Origin: Zygnema cylindricum
Taxonomy: Eukaryota > Streptophyta > Zygnematophyceae > Zygnematales > Zygnemataceae
DNA: 64,000 nt
Direction of reading: 5' to 3'
Assembly (NCBI GenBank): GCA_037447655.1
Contig: JBBHKE010003381.1
Location: forward strand, 101,237 to 165,236
Shown: one piece after another, positions 21,816 to 34,092 of the stretch
Layout: each line of letters starts with the position of its first letter
How positions within the stretch are numbered: position 1 is the first letter of the stretch
Program-made: the position numbers and the translations under genes
The notes under the pieces: model-generated
Seen by the model: the letters and a program-made list of their open reading frames with translations, nothing else
What the model was told of the DNA's origin: nothing
The model's database searches: none

Positions 21816-21910
21816 CTCCCTTAAAGCTTTAGACTCAGTATACCAGCGCAGCTGCGGTGATAAACTAGCGCAGTATTGCAGCATAGCAATATAGCAGTGC
21901 AGCAATTCAA

Positions 21911-24900
21911 CTATTCACTTAATCCCACTGCTTCCCTACAATACTTCAGCTTAGGAGCAGGAAAAGCTTTAGTGAGCATATCAGCAATCATTTTTGCATC
22001 TAGTAAGTAACATAATTTAATCACTCTAGAGAACACTTTTTCTCTTACAAAGTGTAATTGAACATCCATATGCTTGCTTTTGAAGTGATGACTTGGGTTA
22101 GAAGCAATGGTAATGGCAGCCTGGTTATCACACCAGATCACCTGTGGACCAACTTGCATGTATCCTAGTTCTTGTAACATGGATTTTACCCATAAGAGTT
22201 CTTTGAGGGCCGAGCTTGCTGCCATATATTCCGATTCCATTGTCGATTGTGCTGTCACCTTTTAAAGTTTGCTGCTCCAGCAGCAAGTACCGTTCCCAAT
22301 TTGTAGAACGAATCCCGTGGTAGATTTTCGGCTTGGCATGTCGCCATAGCTTGCATCACTCCATGTTTGCAGCTTGACTTCTCCTCCGCCTAGAGTGAGT
22401 TTGAGATCTTTAGTTCTTGCCAAATATCTTAAGACTCTCTTTGCTGCATCCAGATCAGATTTTCTCGGATTTTCTAGACTCCTACTCAGTACCCCGACTG
22501 CTGCAGCAATGTCAGGACGGGTACAGTTCATGAAGTATATTAAGCTTCCCACTATCTGTCTATAAGGTATTATTGCCATATGATCATTCTCCCCTGATTC
22601 TAAATACTCGCTAACAATAACACCTGGTTCTGTCTCTTCTCCCTCTAACTTCTGCCGAAACTCCATTGGAGTTAAACACCCTTTTGCCCCCCGCATTCTG
22701 TACTCATTTAACATGTTTCCAATAGCCTCTTTTTGAGTCAATTTTATTATTTTCTTATTTCTGTCCCTCTGTACCTGGATACCCAAAATATATTTTGCCT
22801 CACCGAGGTCTTTCATCTCGAACCGTGAGTTTAGAGCAGTTTTGATTTTGTTAATTTCAGCCATTGATTTGCTAATTAATAGCAAATCATCTACATATAC
22901 CGCTATATACACTATCCCATTTTCACCGTTTAGAACGTAGACAGAGTGATCAGAACTTATCCTTTGAAATCCTAGACTAGTCAAGAATTCATCAAGCTTT
23001 ATATTCCACTGTCTCGGGGCCTGTTTCAGGCCGTACAAAGATTTTAGCAACTTGCATACTAAGTGCTCTTTTCCTGGTTCTACATACTTTTCAGGCTGCT
23101 GCATGTAAGTGGTCTCTTCTAGTTCTCCATGCAAAAAGGCCGTTTTTACATCCATCTGATGAATTTCCATATCTTCTATAGCAGCTAGGGACAGCAAAAT
23201 CCTAACTGTTGGAAATCTTACAACCGGAGAAAATGTTTCTTCAAAATCAAATCTTTCTTTTTTATTATACCCTTTTGCCACAAGTCTGGCCTTATAGCGT
23301 TCAATGGTGTTATCGTAATTTAACTTCACCTTGAATACCCATTTGCTGTCGATCGCTTTTCGGTCCGGAGGAAGGTCCACAAGCTCCCATGTTTGAGTCT
23401 CCATGATCCACTTCATTTCGTCGTTTGCCGCCTCAATCCAGTGATTCCGCTCTGGTGATGAGAAAGCTTCTTGGATGGTCAAGGGCTCCCTTGAGACTGC
23501 CGAGTAGGCAAAGTGAGAGCTTGCTTGCAGGCGGCTGCTTGATCTTCTTCCTTTCGGAAATTCTGAGGCTGATATCGTCAGATCCCGCGCATTGCAATGA
23601 TTGCGCTGGTTGCGCTGGTTGCGATCCGTGTCTTGCTGATTGCGCTGGTTGCGATCCGTGTGTTCGTAATTGCGCTGGTTGTGTTCCGTCTGTATGGACT
23701 GCTCTTGGTCTGTGTGGACCCGAAGTTGGTGAGGAAGTTGGAGGGAGTCTGATTCCTGAGTCATTACCGGAGTTTGTGCAATCTGCGGGACAAGTTCTTG
23801 CATGCAATCTAAGATGACATACTCCTGTACTTTCTGTTGCCTTTGCTGCTCTGTCATTTGAAATAAATCTATGGAGTCTAGTTCATCCTTAACAATGATG
23901 TTTCTAGCTACAACTATTTTCTACTTTTCAAACACAAAGACTCTATAACCTTTCGAGTGATCATCATATCCTAACAGAATACCCGGTAATCCCTTCGGTT
24001 CCCTTTTCCATCTATCTGTAGACGTATCCAATATAAAGCATTGACTACCAAAGACCTTGAAATGGCTAACATCTGGTTTGCTACCCGTCCAAATTTCGTA
24101 AGGAGTTGTTTCTACCGATCTTGATCCTATCCTATTTTTAATATAAACTGCACAATTTAGAGCCTCAGCCCCGAATTTCAGATCCACACCTTTATCGGCG
24201 AGCATAGGTCTAGAGCTTTCCGTGAGAGTTATATTCAGCCGTTCCGACACCCCATTTTGTTCCGGTGAATATGGAACAGTCAGTAGATGACTAATGCCTT
24301 CCTCGAGTAAAAAGGTTTCAAACTCTTTTGATGTATATTCACCACCATTGTCCGATCTGAGCTGCAAAATAGATGAATTATGAAGTTTTTCAGCCCATGC
24401 TTTATAGTGTTTCAAGTGACCAAACACTTCACTCTTCTCCTTCATGAAGTAAACTTTTGTAAACCGTGAGAAATCATCTGTGAAGGTGACCATATATTTC
24501 ATTCCTCCGGCAGAAGGAACCTTCGCCGGACCAAAGACATCCGAATGAATTTGTTGTAAAAGTTTGGTCGACCGATGCTCAGACTCGTTAGGAAATGGCA
24601 ATCTGTGGATTTTGCCTAAAGCGCAACCATCGCAAGTTTTGACCGGCCCATCTGTGATTGATACACCCTCTATCTTTCCAGCAACAACCATTTTTTTCAA
24701 ACTATCATAGTTGACATGGCCTAATCTTTTATGCCACAACTCATCTGAGTGCAAAACACCGGAGTATCATTTTCTTTTGTATTAGCCATATCCATGCGAT
24801 ACATCTTGCTACTATCTCTAGTACCTGTAACCGCAACCTTGCCGTTTTTGCTAACAACCTGCCGACCATTTTTCAAACTGACCTCAAAGCCTTTACTCTC

Positions 24901-26130
24901 AACCAACGACGTAGAAAACATATTTTTCTTAAAGTCAGGCACAAATAAGACATTGTGAAGAGTCCTTTCAATTGGTTTTCCATCCACATCAACTAGCAAG
25001 GACACATCACCCATTGCACGAGTTTGGACACTCATTCCACAAGCATAATAAATATTTTTCTCCGACGTTGCTTTCAGATTTTTGAAGATGGCCTTGTTCC
25101 AACACATATGCGCTGACGCTCTTGTATCCATAATCCATCCAGGGTCCTTTGCGCCTTCCATTGCTGCCGCCATAGCGAATAGATCCGTGTCGTCCTCCTC
25201 ATAAAATGTCAGAGTTTCGTCTTGGAGTGATGAAGAAGCTGAAAACAGTGCATTTCCACGAGGTGTAGGCCTCGTGAAGTTTTTGTAAAACTGACTTTGT
25301 TGCCATCCTGGCCTGTATAAACCTGTATCGTTAGCTTGTTTAAGTTTAGGACAGAATTTGTATCCATGACCTCTCTCACTACAATAAAAACATGCATTGT
25401 TGGATTTTCTATTTCCCCCCAGATTAAACTGTCTCAATTGGGTAAACTGATTACTTTGCTGATTAAATTGACCGTTCTTTCCAAATTCTGAATTAAAAGC
25501 CTCTACTTGCTCAACATTGAGAATATTAGATGTAGCTTCCTCCTCTAATAAAATATTGATTGCTAACTGTAAGGTCCAGCTAGCTTTATCTTTCTGTTTG
25601 AGCATGTCAGATGCTCCTTTCATACTAGGAGGGAGACCCCGCATGAGCAATGCTGCCTGTTGAAACTGAGAAAACACCCCACCGGCACAAGCATGTGCAT
25701 CTACAAGAATACGAAATTTGTTAGAATATTCAGCCATTGTACCGCCAGTGTACTTATAGTCCCAAATTTTTCCAACCAATAGAAGTTCTTCCTGAACATT
25801 AGCTTTTTCATAATCACTTTTAATGGATTTCTAGATATCAATTGCTTTTTTCATTTTTATCCGAGACATAGCGAAGTCCTCAGATATACAAAATTTCAAA
25901 ATAGAACAAGCCTGCGTATTTTTCTTAGACCATGACGGATCAGATTCATCCAAAGAACCATCCAATATATCCAAAAGATTCAAATTTTCAAAATGTGTCT
26001 CCACCATATCCGCCCAGTAAACATACTTATCCCCGGAAAAGATAGGAATTCTTGATGACAGGCCCATAACGTGTTGTTCTAGAACCACCGGTGCAGGTGG
26101 AGGAGCAGCAGTAGTAGTAGAAGTAGACAT
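21911..26130 (-). pseudogene. B1 gag-pol polyprotein (Ty1/copia)
   Basis: Gag starts at 26130 within the LTR (MSTSTTTAAPPPAPVVLEQH, then VMGLSSR over the PBS). Zinc knuckle CFYCSERGHGYKFC. The protease reads DTRAS in place of DTGAS, so the active-site Gly is lost. Integrase has the HKRLGHV...CDGC finger and HSDVFGP and SDNGGEYTS. RT has YVDDLLLIS; RNase H has TWSDASYGD, QSTMESEYMA and WCDNQAAITIA. Lesions are a stop at 25831, a frameshift near 24770 (about 7 bp missing relative to B3), a stop near 23918 and a stop at 22262 (probably CAA to TAA). Confidence 0.92.
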
Positions 26131-26893
26131 GATACGCTCTCAGAAGCTATCAAGAATCCTACCAAATAGCTGTTCTTAAGTGATCACCAATTCTTATAAA
26201 AGCATCCAAATCTCACAAAACTCTATCAAATTATAGAGTAACATAAACACTGACAACTCCCAAAGTTTCAGCACAATTCACCCAACAACACTCAAGATAT
26301 AATACTCAGAAGTTTCCCAAAAACTGTCTACAATTTTACTACTTGGAAGTCTGGATACATAAAAATGTTCTAAGTCCTAAGTCTTATACTTTCGGTGTTC
26401 TACCACCGATAACAGTGTATCTGACAGGTACGTCCAGAATCAACCCACCTACTGAGATCTACGTGTTCTTGATCGTGCCAACCCAATCTATCATTGTACA
26501 ATCAATATTACTCAGAATCTATATTAAGTTACTGTAAAAATACTTGTCGGCTAAGTCACTTGTGATACTCTTATGAATCTCGTCCGTTGACTAGATTCAT
26601 ATTAATCGCAGCTGCGTTGTCCCGTACCGGATCACATTTATATCACCCGCGGCTGCGGTGTCCTGCACCAAATCATATCCAAGATAGTAGCAGCTGCGTT
26701 GTCTGTACGGATCTTATCCAAAGTGACCGCAGCTGCGTTTGTCCTGTCAGTATCGCAACTTCGCTGCTGCGCTACTGCGCAGCTCTCCTGTATAGCAGCT
26801 GCGGTGCTCTTCCGTATAGCAGCTGCGCTGCTGTCTGTATAGTTGCTGCGCTGCTACGCTGCTCTGAGACTGAGAGCTTTCCAAAAGACAACA
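26072..26893 (-). repeat. B1 5' LTR
   Basis: Runs tgttgttctagaac to ccaaaagacaaca, 822 bp. It carries the same GC-rich tract, shortened relative to the 3' LTR. The GATAT target copy follows at 26894. Confidence 0.93.
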
Positions 26894-27310
26894 GATATGA
26901 CATGTGTTGACATTCAGGCCATGTCGTACAATATCCGTACATAAAGTACAGCAGCAGCTCTACTTTTGTGTACGGTAGTGTGATATGATTGGTGCCGTAC
27001 ACCAGTAGATAGATTTTTAGAGAGAGATAGGACTTAGAAAAAATTGGTAGGTATGACCCTCTCTCCCATAGAGCTTCCTTACAAAAGGTCAACTTTGACC
27101 CTCCATAACTTACTACTCATGGGAGCAAATTCAGAGATTCTTTTTGCTATCGACTCAAGGGAGTCTTGCCTTTACAAGGGTGAAGGTGGTCAGTGTTTTT
27201 GTTTGCCAGGGTGTAAGTTATTCGTGCTGAAAGACAAAGGAGTCAGTGTTATCCTAAAGGCTTTTTGTGAGCTGTTTACTTTGAGGTCCTATGGAGGTCT
27301 CAAAGTTGCA
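26894..27310 (+). repeat. A2 3' LTR, second part
   Basis: Resumes gatatgacatgtgttgac after B1, with GTAC motifs, the conserved ccctctctc / ggtcaactttgaccctccataac R-U5 text and the end gaggtctcaaagttgca. Gypsy sequence follows at once. Confidence 0.88.
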
Positions 27311-27703
27311 CTAGTATCCATTCCTTGACTTCCTTTACGGGTCGTACGACTGCTGTTTGCATTGTTTCCCCTTTTTTGAGCGGCCTTTAAAGCTGTAAAG
27401 CTGAAAGCAAGCATCCCTCTTCTAGATCTTTACCAGCCACTCCCGCTGTTGCCTCAACCTCTTTCTCCTTTTCCTACTCTCATACTATTATTCCTCCAAT
27501 CAATAATCGGATTCCACTTTTGGAGCCATGGCTTCCCTAAGATTACCTCATAATCTCCGAGAGGTAAGATGTGGAGCATCTCATACCAATGGAAGTTCCC
27601 TGTATTAACTCATAGTCGAGGTTTGCAATGGGTAATCACAATAGATCTGCCATAGGCCAATTGAACTGATTGATGGGTTGGAATTTTGATGAGGGGTATT
27701 TTA
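27311..27703 (-). pseudogene. G1: gypsy protease C-terminal part
   Basis: The minus strand reads IKIPTHQSVQLAYGRS and then, after a frame change, LPLGDYEVILGKPWLQKWN and PIIDWRNN, the typical ILGxxWL end of a gypsy retropepsin. It is bounded by A2 on the left and the D solo LTR on the right and completes the pol region at 11474-13700. Confidence 0.75.
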
Positions 27704-28567
27704 TGTTGTTCTGAGACAACTGCTGGCACTGAAGATGAAGAAGATGCAGCAGTAGTCATCGTATAACAAATCAAAAGAGGAAGCTTCCACAAATACCGAT
27801 GGCTGAACAGAAACTTTGACAGACTATAACTTTCAGAAAAACGGCCTAATGGTCCCGAAAGTTTACCACAGTGTAGATAACATACAAAGGAACACACACA
27901 CAAAGTTTCAATGAATTCCACTCACAGATGTGTGAGATATGCAGAAATGAAATTACAGAAAACTGAGTGTACAGTTTTCATATCATTTGTTCCTAATGAA
28001 TCAAATTCACTAAGTCCTACTTCTATACACCGAAACTACACTAAGCTGTACGGAGGTATTCCAGCCGTACATCTAACATTTTAACACAACAAATACTGTG
28101 AGTATACCTGTGTACTGAAGGTATGTCATAAACCACATTCTCAACACTAAACAACTAATTCACTACATACAAAATTCTGTTCTACCAAATATTTACACCG
28201 AAGTTCAGACAACGTAAAGTGATAGTGATCTAGTCTCGCCGATAGTGATCTAGTCACGCCTCGTCAGTATTTGTTGGCGGCGGCTGTCAACCGTCCGATT
28301 AGAGGATTTGGGACCGTAGAATTGACTTCACGAATTCCCGTGGTCCTGCCGAATTTCCGTACGTCCACGAAGGACATACTCACGCATTTCTCTCAAGTGA
28401 CGACGCGTGTCCCAAGTGTGAATGAACCGTGAACTCCCAACTTCACTGTCACACTAATTTTCGGAAGTAGTGAACCCAACTCAACCAAAAATAACTTAAG
28501 TCATGAACAGCTCTCTCTCCCTCACAGCTGAGGCATACAGAGGACTAAAGCTTTATTAAAAACAACA
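27704..28567 (-). mobile_element. D-family solo LTR in gypsy protease
   Basis: 864 bp with termini tgttgttctgagac and ttaaaaacaaca, minus sense. Gypsy protease reads up to both sides (TSFMVDSCASRNF to its right, KIPTHQSV to its left). Flanking 5-mers tttta and gtttc match only in part. It contains a GTAC-rich part near 28040-28080. There is no coding sequence or tRNA-like unit of the A type. Confidence 0.75.
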
Positions 28568-29285
28568 GTTTCAACTTCTTCAGCGTCTTCTCTTTGGTGA
28601 AATTCCGCGACGCACACGAGTCTACCATGAAACTGGTTGCGGTGACACCCATATTACCCAAAAAAAACCAAGGGGTCTTCACCTTTTCCAACAAGTCGCA
28701 TGACATTATTCTTGCCTTTCGTAGGGCTTTTCTTTTTGGGGAATTCTCAAGCCATATGGTTTGGGGAATCGCATTAAAAGCATAGTCCATTTCTGCCTCC
28801 TTCGTTGAAGCTCCTCGAGGGACAAATCGTTTGTTTTGTTTTTGGAGGTCTTCTTTTTCTTCTTAATTGCATTAACCACGTCTTCGTCCTCCTTGATGGC
28901 TCCTAACTCCATAGGGGTTGGTCGTCATCCCTTCGACCTCCTCCGGTGCTACTCGATCGAAAGTGATAGGATCTACCGAGTGTGAAGTCTACGAAGTCGG
29001 TCCGTTTTGCGAACTGAACAATCGTCGAGAGACTATGAGTTGTTGTTTCCCATGCGAGCCACTATTTTACATCCCTCCAAATAGACGCCTTGAGTCCCTT
29101 AACAAATCGATCAACCGCTTCATCCTCCGTCATCGTTGGGATCTGAACCTTGCATTCCAATAATCGTTGCATGTACCCCAAAACAGAAGTGCGTTGCTTC
29201 AATACCGAGATTTTGTCCCTCGCAACCTTAACTGTGTTCACAGGTTACCAAGAATCACGAAAAAACTAACAACATGGTCCAAACA
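28568..29285 (-). pseudogene. G1: gypsy gag and start of protease
   Basis: The minus strand, read from 29240 down, gives a classic gypsy Gag stretch (VARDKISVLKQRTSVLGYMQ, then MTEDEAVDRFVKGLK). A Lys-rich linker follows (AIKKKKKTSKNK), then TPWFFLGNMGVTATSFMVDS, in which DSCAS stands where DSGAS is expected. Several frame changes occur. The right end is cut by the B2 LTR at 29286, so the gypsy 5' LTR is missing. Confidence 0.85.
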
Positions 29286-30234
29286 TGTTGTTCTACAACT
29301 AGTGGAGCAAGTGGAGCATCAGCAGTAGTTGTAGAAGAAGACATAATTCACCACAAAAGCTTACCAAGAATCCTATCAATCAGCTGCTTTCTATAGCTCA
29401 ATTAAGTTGAAACAAAATTCCAAACTGCTTCAAACTATACCACAGTATAGTATATCACAAATTCTGACATCTCCCAAAGTGTTAGCACAATTGATCCTAT
29501 ATATACCAAGATATGGAACTCAGAAGTTTCCCAAAAACAGTCTGCAAATTACACATTCTGGAGGTCTGGATACATAAAATGTTATACGTCCTAAGTTTCA
29601 TACTGTGTACTCAATTGTCCTATTTTATAGTGTTGTACTGCCGATACAAGTGTCCCTAAGTGATATGTCCAAAAAACTTAAACTTCCACTAAGGTAAAGT
29701 GCTCCTAATCACGCTAAACTAATCTATCACTATACAATCACTATTACTCAGAATCCTACACAGGTGATTTGTTCAAATGCTAGTCGCCGGCTTAGTGACA
29801 CTTGTCTAGATACGTCCAACCTGCTGTTCCAAAGAACTTGTCAGCGAGTCAGTTGTTTATCCTCTTATGAATCTCGTCCGTTCACTTGATTCATATCAAC
29901 CGCGCCTGCGCACATCAATTCTTGATCATATTCAAATCTGTAGCTTGGTTGCAGTTGCTTTGTCCTATACCTAATTAGCCCCAACTGCGTTTTTGTCTTG
30001 TTGCGTCGCAACAATGATGTCCGTACAGATCGTATCAAAGATCACCGCAACTCTTTTTTTGTCCCATCTGCGTCGCAGCTGCGTTGTTCCACTCTATGTG
30101 TGAAACGTACATACTGGTGTCAATACCATTCTAAAAACCTGCACTGTGTTACACACGACAACGCGTGTCCCTATGGATCTATATTTCCACCGTCTTACTA
30201 ATTTGTTGAGACTGAAAGCTTTCCAAAGACAACA
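29286..30234 (-). repeat. B2 3' LTR
   Basis: 949 bp from tgttgttctacaactag to ttccaaagacaaca, followed by ctcccc (polypurine tract on the minus strand). It is only distantly similar to the B3 LTR at 39923, which argues that B2 and B3 are not the two ends of one element. Inserted into gypsy gag. Confidence 0.85.
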
Positions 30235-31600
30235 CTCCCCAAAAGCTTTGGACTTAGTATGCGAGCGCAACTGTGATGACAAACTAACGCAGCATCGCAG
30301 CATAACAATATAGCAATTAGAAAGTCACCCAGTCCCACTACATCTCAATGTTGGACTTATTGCAGCATGGCAGTATAGCAGTGCAGCAATTCAACTATTC
30401 ACTTAATCCCACTGCGTCCCTACAATTCTTCAACTTAGGAGCAAGAAGAGCTTTATTGAGCATATCAGTAATCATTTTTGCATCTGGCAAATAACATAAT
30501 TTAATCACTCTAGAGAACACTTTTTTTCTTACAAAGTGTAATCTTACATCCATGTGCTTGCTTTTGAAATGATGACTCGGGTTAGAAGCAATGGCAATGG
30601 CAGCCTGGTTGTCACACCAGATTACATGTGGATCAACCTGCATGTTTCCTAGTTCTTATAACTTGGATTTTTCCCATAAGAATTCTTTGAGGCCCGTGCT
30701 TGCTGCCATATATTCTGACTCTATTGTCGACTGTGCTGTAACCTTTTGAAGTTTGCTGCTCTAGCACCAAGTCCTGTTCCGAATTTGTAAAACGAATCGC
30801 GTGGTGGACTTGCGGCTTGGCATGTAGCCATAGCTTGCATCACTCCACGTTTGCAGTTTTACTTCTCCTTCGCCCACTGTGAGTTTGAGGTCTTTGGTTC
30901 CCACCAAATATCTTAAGACTCTCCTTGCTGCATAAAAATCAGATTTTCTCGGATTCTCTAGGCTTCTGCTCAGTACCTCAACTGCTGCAGCAATATGAGG
31001 ACGGGTACAGTTAATGAAATAATATTAAGCTTCCCACTATCTGTCTATAAGGTATTAGTGTCATAGGATCATTCTCCTTGACTCTAAATACTCGCTAACA
31101 ATGACATCCGGTTCTGTCTCTTCTCCCTCTAACTTCTGCCGAAACTCCATTGGAGTTAGACATCCCTTTGCCCCTCGCATTCCATATTCATCTAACATGT
31201 TTCCAATAGCCTCTTTTTGAGTCAATTTTATTACTTTCTTATTTTTGTCCCTCTCTACCTGGATACCTAAAATATACTTTGCCTCACCGAGGTCTTTCAT
31301 CTCGAACCGTGAGTTTAGAGCAGTTTTGATTTTGTTAATTTCAGCCATTGATTTGCTAATTGATACTAAATCATCTACATACACTGCTATATACACTATC
31401 CCATTTTCACCCTTAAGAACATAGACAGAGTGATCAAAACTTATCCTTTGAAATCGTAGACAGGTTAAAAATTCATCAAGCTTCAGATTCCATTACCTAG
31501 GGGCTTGTTTTAGGCAATACAAAGATTTTAGCAACTTGCAAACTAATTGCTCTTTTCCTGGTTCTGCATATTTTTCAGGCTGCTGCATGTAAATGGTCTT
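30235..31600 (-). pseudogene. B2 pol: RNase H and part of RT
   Basis: Minus-strand RNase H (WCDNQAAIAIASNPSHHFK) and RT (YVDDLVSISKSMAEINKIK) match B1 with many stops. The first 160 bp after the LTR are non-coding and repeat a GCAGC-like segment (30287-30410). A solo A LTR at 31601 splits RT. Confidence 0.88.
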
Positions 31601-32665
31601 TGAAACTCAGAGACCTCTATAAGTCTTCAGAATGGACAGCTTCCAAGAAGCCTCTAGGATAACCCTGACCCCTTTGTGTTTCACCAATAACAACTACCAC
31701 CCTGGTAGACAAAAACTCAGACTACTTTCACTTATGTGAAAGCAAGACTCCTCGATTCGATAGCAAAAAGAATCTCTGAATTTGCTCCCCTGAGCAGTAA
31801 GTTATAGAGGGTCAAAATTGACCTTTTGTACTAAAGCTCTTTGGGAGAGAGGGTCCTATCACCTAATTTTTCTAAGTCCTATCTCTCTCAAAGACTCTAT
31901 CTACTGATGTACGGAGCCTATCATATTCCATTTTCGTACACAAAAGTACAGCTGCCGGTGTTTTTTTGTACGGAAATTGTACAATATGCCCTAAATGTCG
32001 ACACATGTCATATCCGGATTTGGTGTCATAATCTCCAGAGATACCGTGATCTAACGTAATTTCGCCATGTGTCATCTGATGTGGCGATGACCATAAACTG
32101 CCGAGAATCTCTTCCGAGATCTCGGCTTTGTTCTTGGCCGTCCGATTGAATGCAGATTTCAATCGGAGCCGTCATAAATACATGCGCGGTATTTTTTTTG
32201 TTAAAGAAACAAATGAACGGTACTAGTTTCGTATACATACTGTAATCCATACTTTTACATTACTGGATCTATGTATTTCGGAAACAGTTTCAGTTTAATG
32301 AATTATCCTACGTGGAAATGTTTAAATAAATATCAAACCCTACATTACGTAACACTAGTTCTAGACTTAACGGATAAGGCTACCGGCTATCGGCTGCTTT
32401 CACTCCGGCACTCCCAATATCAAATCCTGGCTGAAACATATGTCCTTTTAGTAAATAAACCCCTAATGGTAAATAAACTAATATATTTTCCCGTAAACCT
32501 CTGGATAGCCTAGGTAGTTATGGCTCTAGCTTCCTCTCTAATTTCTCAGTGACTGCGACAAGTGTGAGAGTTGGAAAAAGAAGTTAGCGATAGATTGCCT
32601 CGGCTTCTTTCTATATATCTATTTAGACCTAGAAAATACTTAAAAACAGACCATCAATTTCTACA
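31601..32665 (-). mobile_element. Solo family A LTR inside B2 RT
   Basis: 1065 bp from tgaaactcagagacc to atcaatttctaca, flanked by gtctt and gtctc (a one-base-diverged TSD). It contains the tRNA-like unit (32361-32449), a hairpin around 32527-32586 and the GTAC/CACGTG-like region at 31920-32075. Confidence 0.88.
32361..32449 (+). promoter_or_regulatory. Antisense tRNA-like unit in solo LTR of B2
   Basis: tagacttaacggataaggctacc is followed by atatcaaatcctggctg and a gtccTTTTagt end. The left half of the T stem is lost, but the A-box-like part, the GATCAAATCC-like box and the T run remain. Confidence 0.4.
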
Positions 32666-34092
32666 GTCTCCTCTAGTTCTCCATGCAAAAATGTTGTCTT
32701 TACATCCATCTGATGAATTTCCATATCCTCTATAGTAGCTAGGGACAACAAAATCCTAACTGTCAAAAATCTTACAACCGGAGAAAAAATTTATTCAAAA
32801 TCATTTCCCTCCTTTTGATTATACTCCTTTGCCACAAGTCTGTCTTTATATCGTTCAATAGTGTTACCAGGATTTAACTTCACCTTGAATACCCATTTGC
32901 TGCCGATCGCTTTTCGGTCCAGAGGAAGGTCCACAAGCTCCCAGGTTTGAGCCTCTATGATGGACTTCATTTTGTCGTTTGCTGCTTGGATCCAGTGATT
33001 ATGCTCCGGTGATGAGAAGGCCTCTTGGATGGTCAAAGGCTCCCCTGAGGTTGTCGAGTAGGCAAAGTGAGAGCTTGCTTGCAGGCGGCTACTAGATCTT
33101 CTTCCCCCCGCAAATTCTGAGGCTGAGATCGTTGGATGCCACGCATTGCGTTGATTGCGATATGTGTGTATTGTCCGTTGTCGGTCCGGTTGGAACTGAA
33201 CTTGTTGAGGAACTTGGAGAGAGGCGGACTCCGGAGTCACCACCGGAGAATTTTGCATCTGCGGGACAATTTCTTGCATGCAATCTAAAATGACATATTC
33301 TTGTTCTTTTTGCTGCTTTTGTTGCTCTGTCATTTGAAATAAATTTATGGAGTCAAGCTCATCCTTTACAATAAAATTTCGTGCACCAACGATTTTCGGC
33401 CTCTCAAACACAAAGACTCTATAGCTTTTTGAATGATCATCATATCCCAACATAATACCCGGTAATCCCTTCGGTTCCATTTTCCATCTATCTGTAAACG
33501 TTCAAGATAAAGCATTGACTACCAAAGACCTTGAAATGGTTAAAATCTGGTTTGCTACCTTTCCACATCTCGTAAGGAGTAGTTTCTACCGATCTTGATC
33601 CTATCCTAAACTGCACAATTTAGAGCCTCAGACCAGAATTTGGGATGCACACTTTTTTCTGCGAGCATCGACCTACAGCTCTCCGTGAGAGTTCTATTTA
33701 GTCTCTCTGACACCCCATTTTGTTTCGGTGAATATATAACAATCAACGGATGACTTATACCTTCCTCGAGTAAAAAGGTATCAAATTCTTTTGATGTATA
33801 TTCACCACCATTGTCCAATCTGGGATCCAAAATAGGTAAATTATAAAGCTTTTCAACCCATGCTTTATAGTGTTTGAAGTGACCAAATACTTCACTCTTT
33901 TCCTTCATAAAGTAAACTTTCTTAAACCTGGAGAAATCATCTGTGAATGTGACCAAATATTTCTTCCCCCTGGCAGATGGAACCTTCGCAAGACCAAAAA
34001 CATCCGAGTGATTTTGTTGAAAAGGTTTTGTTGACTGATGCTCAAACCCTTTAGGAAATGGCAGTCTCTGGATTTTGCCTAAAGAGCAACCA
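32666..34092 (-). pseudogene. B2 pol: RT start, linker and integrase
   Basis: Minus-strand linker and RT entry (TWELVDLPLDRKAIGSKWVF, ISASEFAGGRRSSSRL), then the integrase core (SDVF-type and DNGGEYTSKEFDTF). It ends at 34092 where A3 begins, just inside the integrase zinc finger. The last 68 bp (34025-34092) are repeated, at 85 percent identity, immediately beyond A3. Confidence 0.85.

Larger units (their letters stand above)
20986..26893 (-). mobile_element. B1: complete family B copia element
   Basis: 5.9 kb, minus sense, with LTRs 20986-21815 and 26072-26893. The TSD is exact, GATAT (20981-20985 and 26894-26898). It inserted in the A2 3' LTR. The PBS is CGTTATGGGCC-type at 26061-26071, and the polypurine tract is aagggag before 21815. 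The LTR end encodes the first residues of Gag. Confidence 0.95.
13701..27310 (+). mobile_element. A2: family A copia element carrying two nested insertions
   Basis: The 5' LTR is 13701-14774. The internal region is 16007-20313. The 3' LTR starts at 20314 and, after the B1 insertion, ends at 27310. A2 lies inside gypsy G1 (RT on the left, protease on the right). Flanks ctgat and ctagt do not form an exact TSD, consistent with age. Sense is plus, opposite to its host element. Confidence 0.9.

Noticed and set aside
21501-21905. Ala/Leu/Cys-rich ORFs on both strands (also 26587, 52842, 53002)
   Set aside because: They are translations of the GC-rich minisatellite in B LTRs; open frames there follow from repeat composition.
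13696-27315. TSD for A2 (ctgat / ctagt)
   Set aside because: Two of five bases differ. The nesting is supported by gypsy continuity, not by this pair.
30235-30394. Independent repeat element next to the B2 LTR
   Set aside because: It is the normal spacer between RNase H and the polypurine tract of family B, with a local duplication of the gcagcataacaatatagca-like text.
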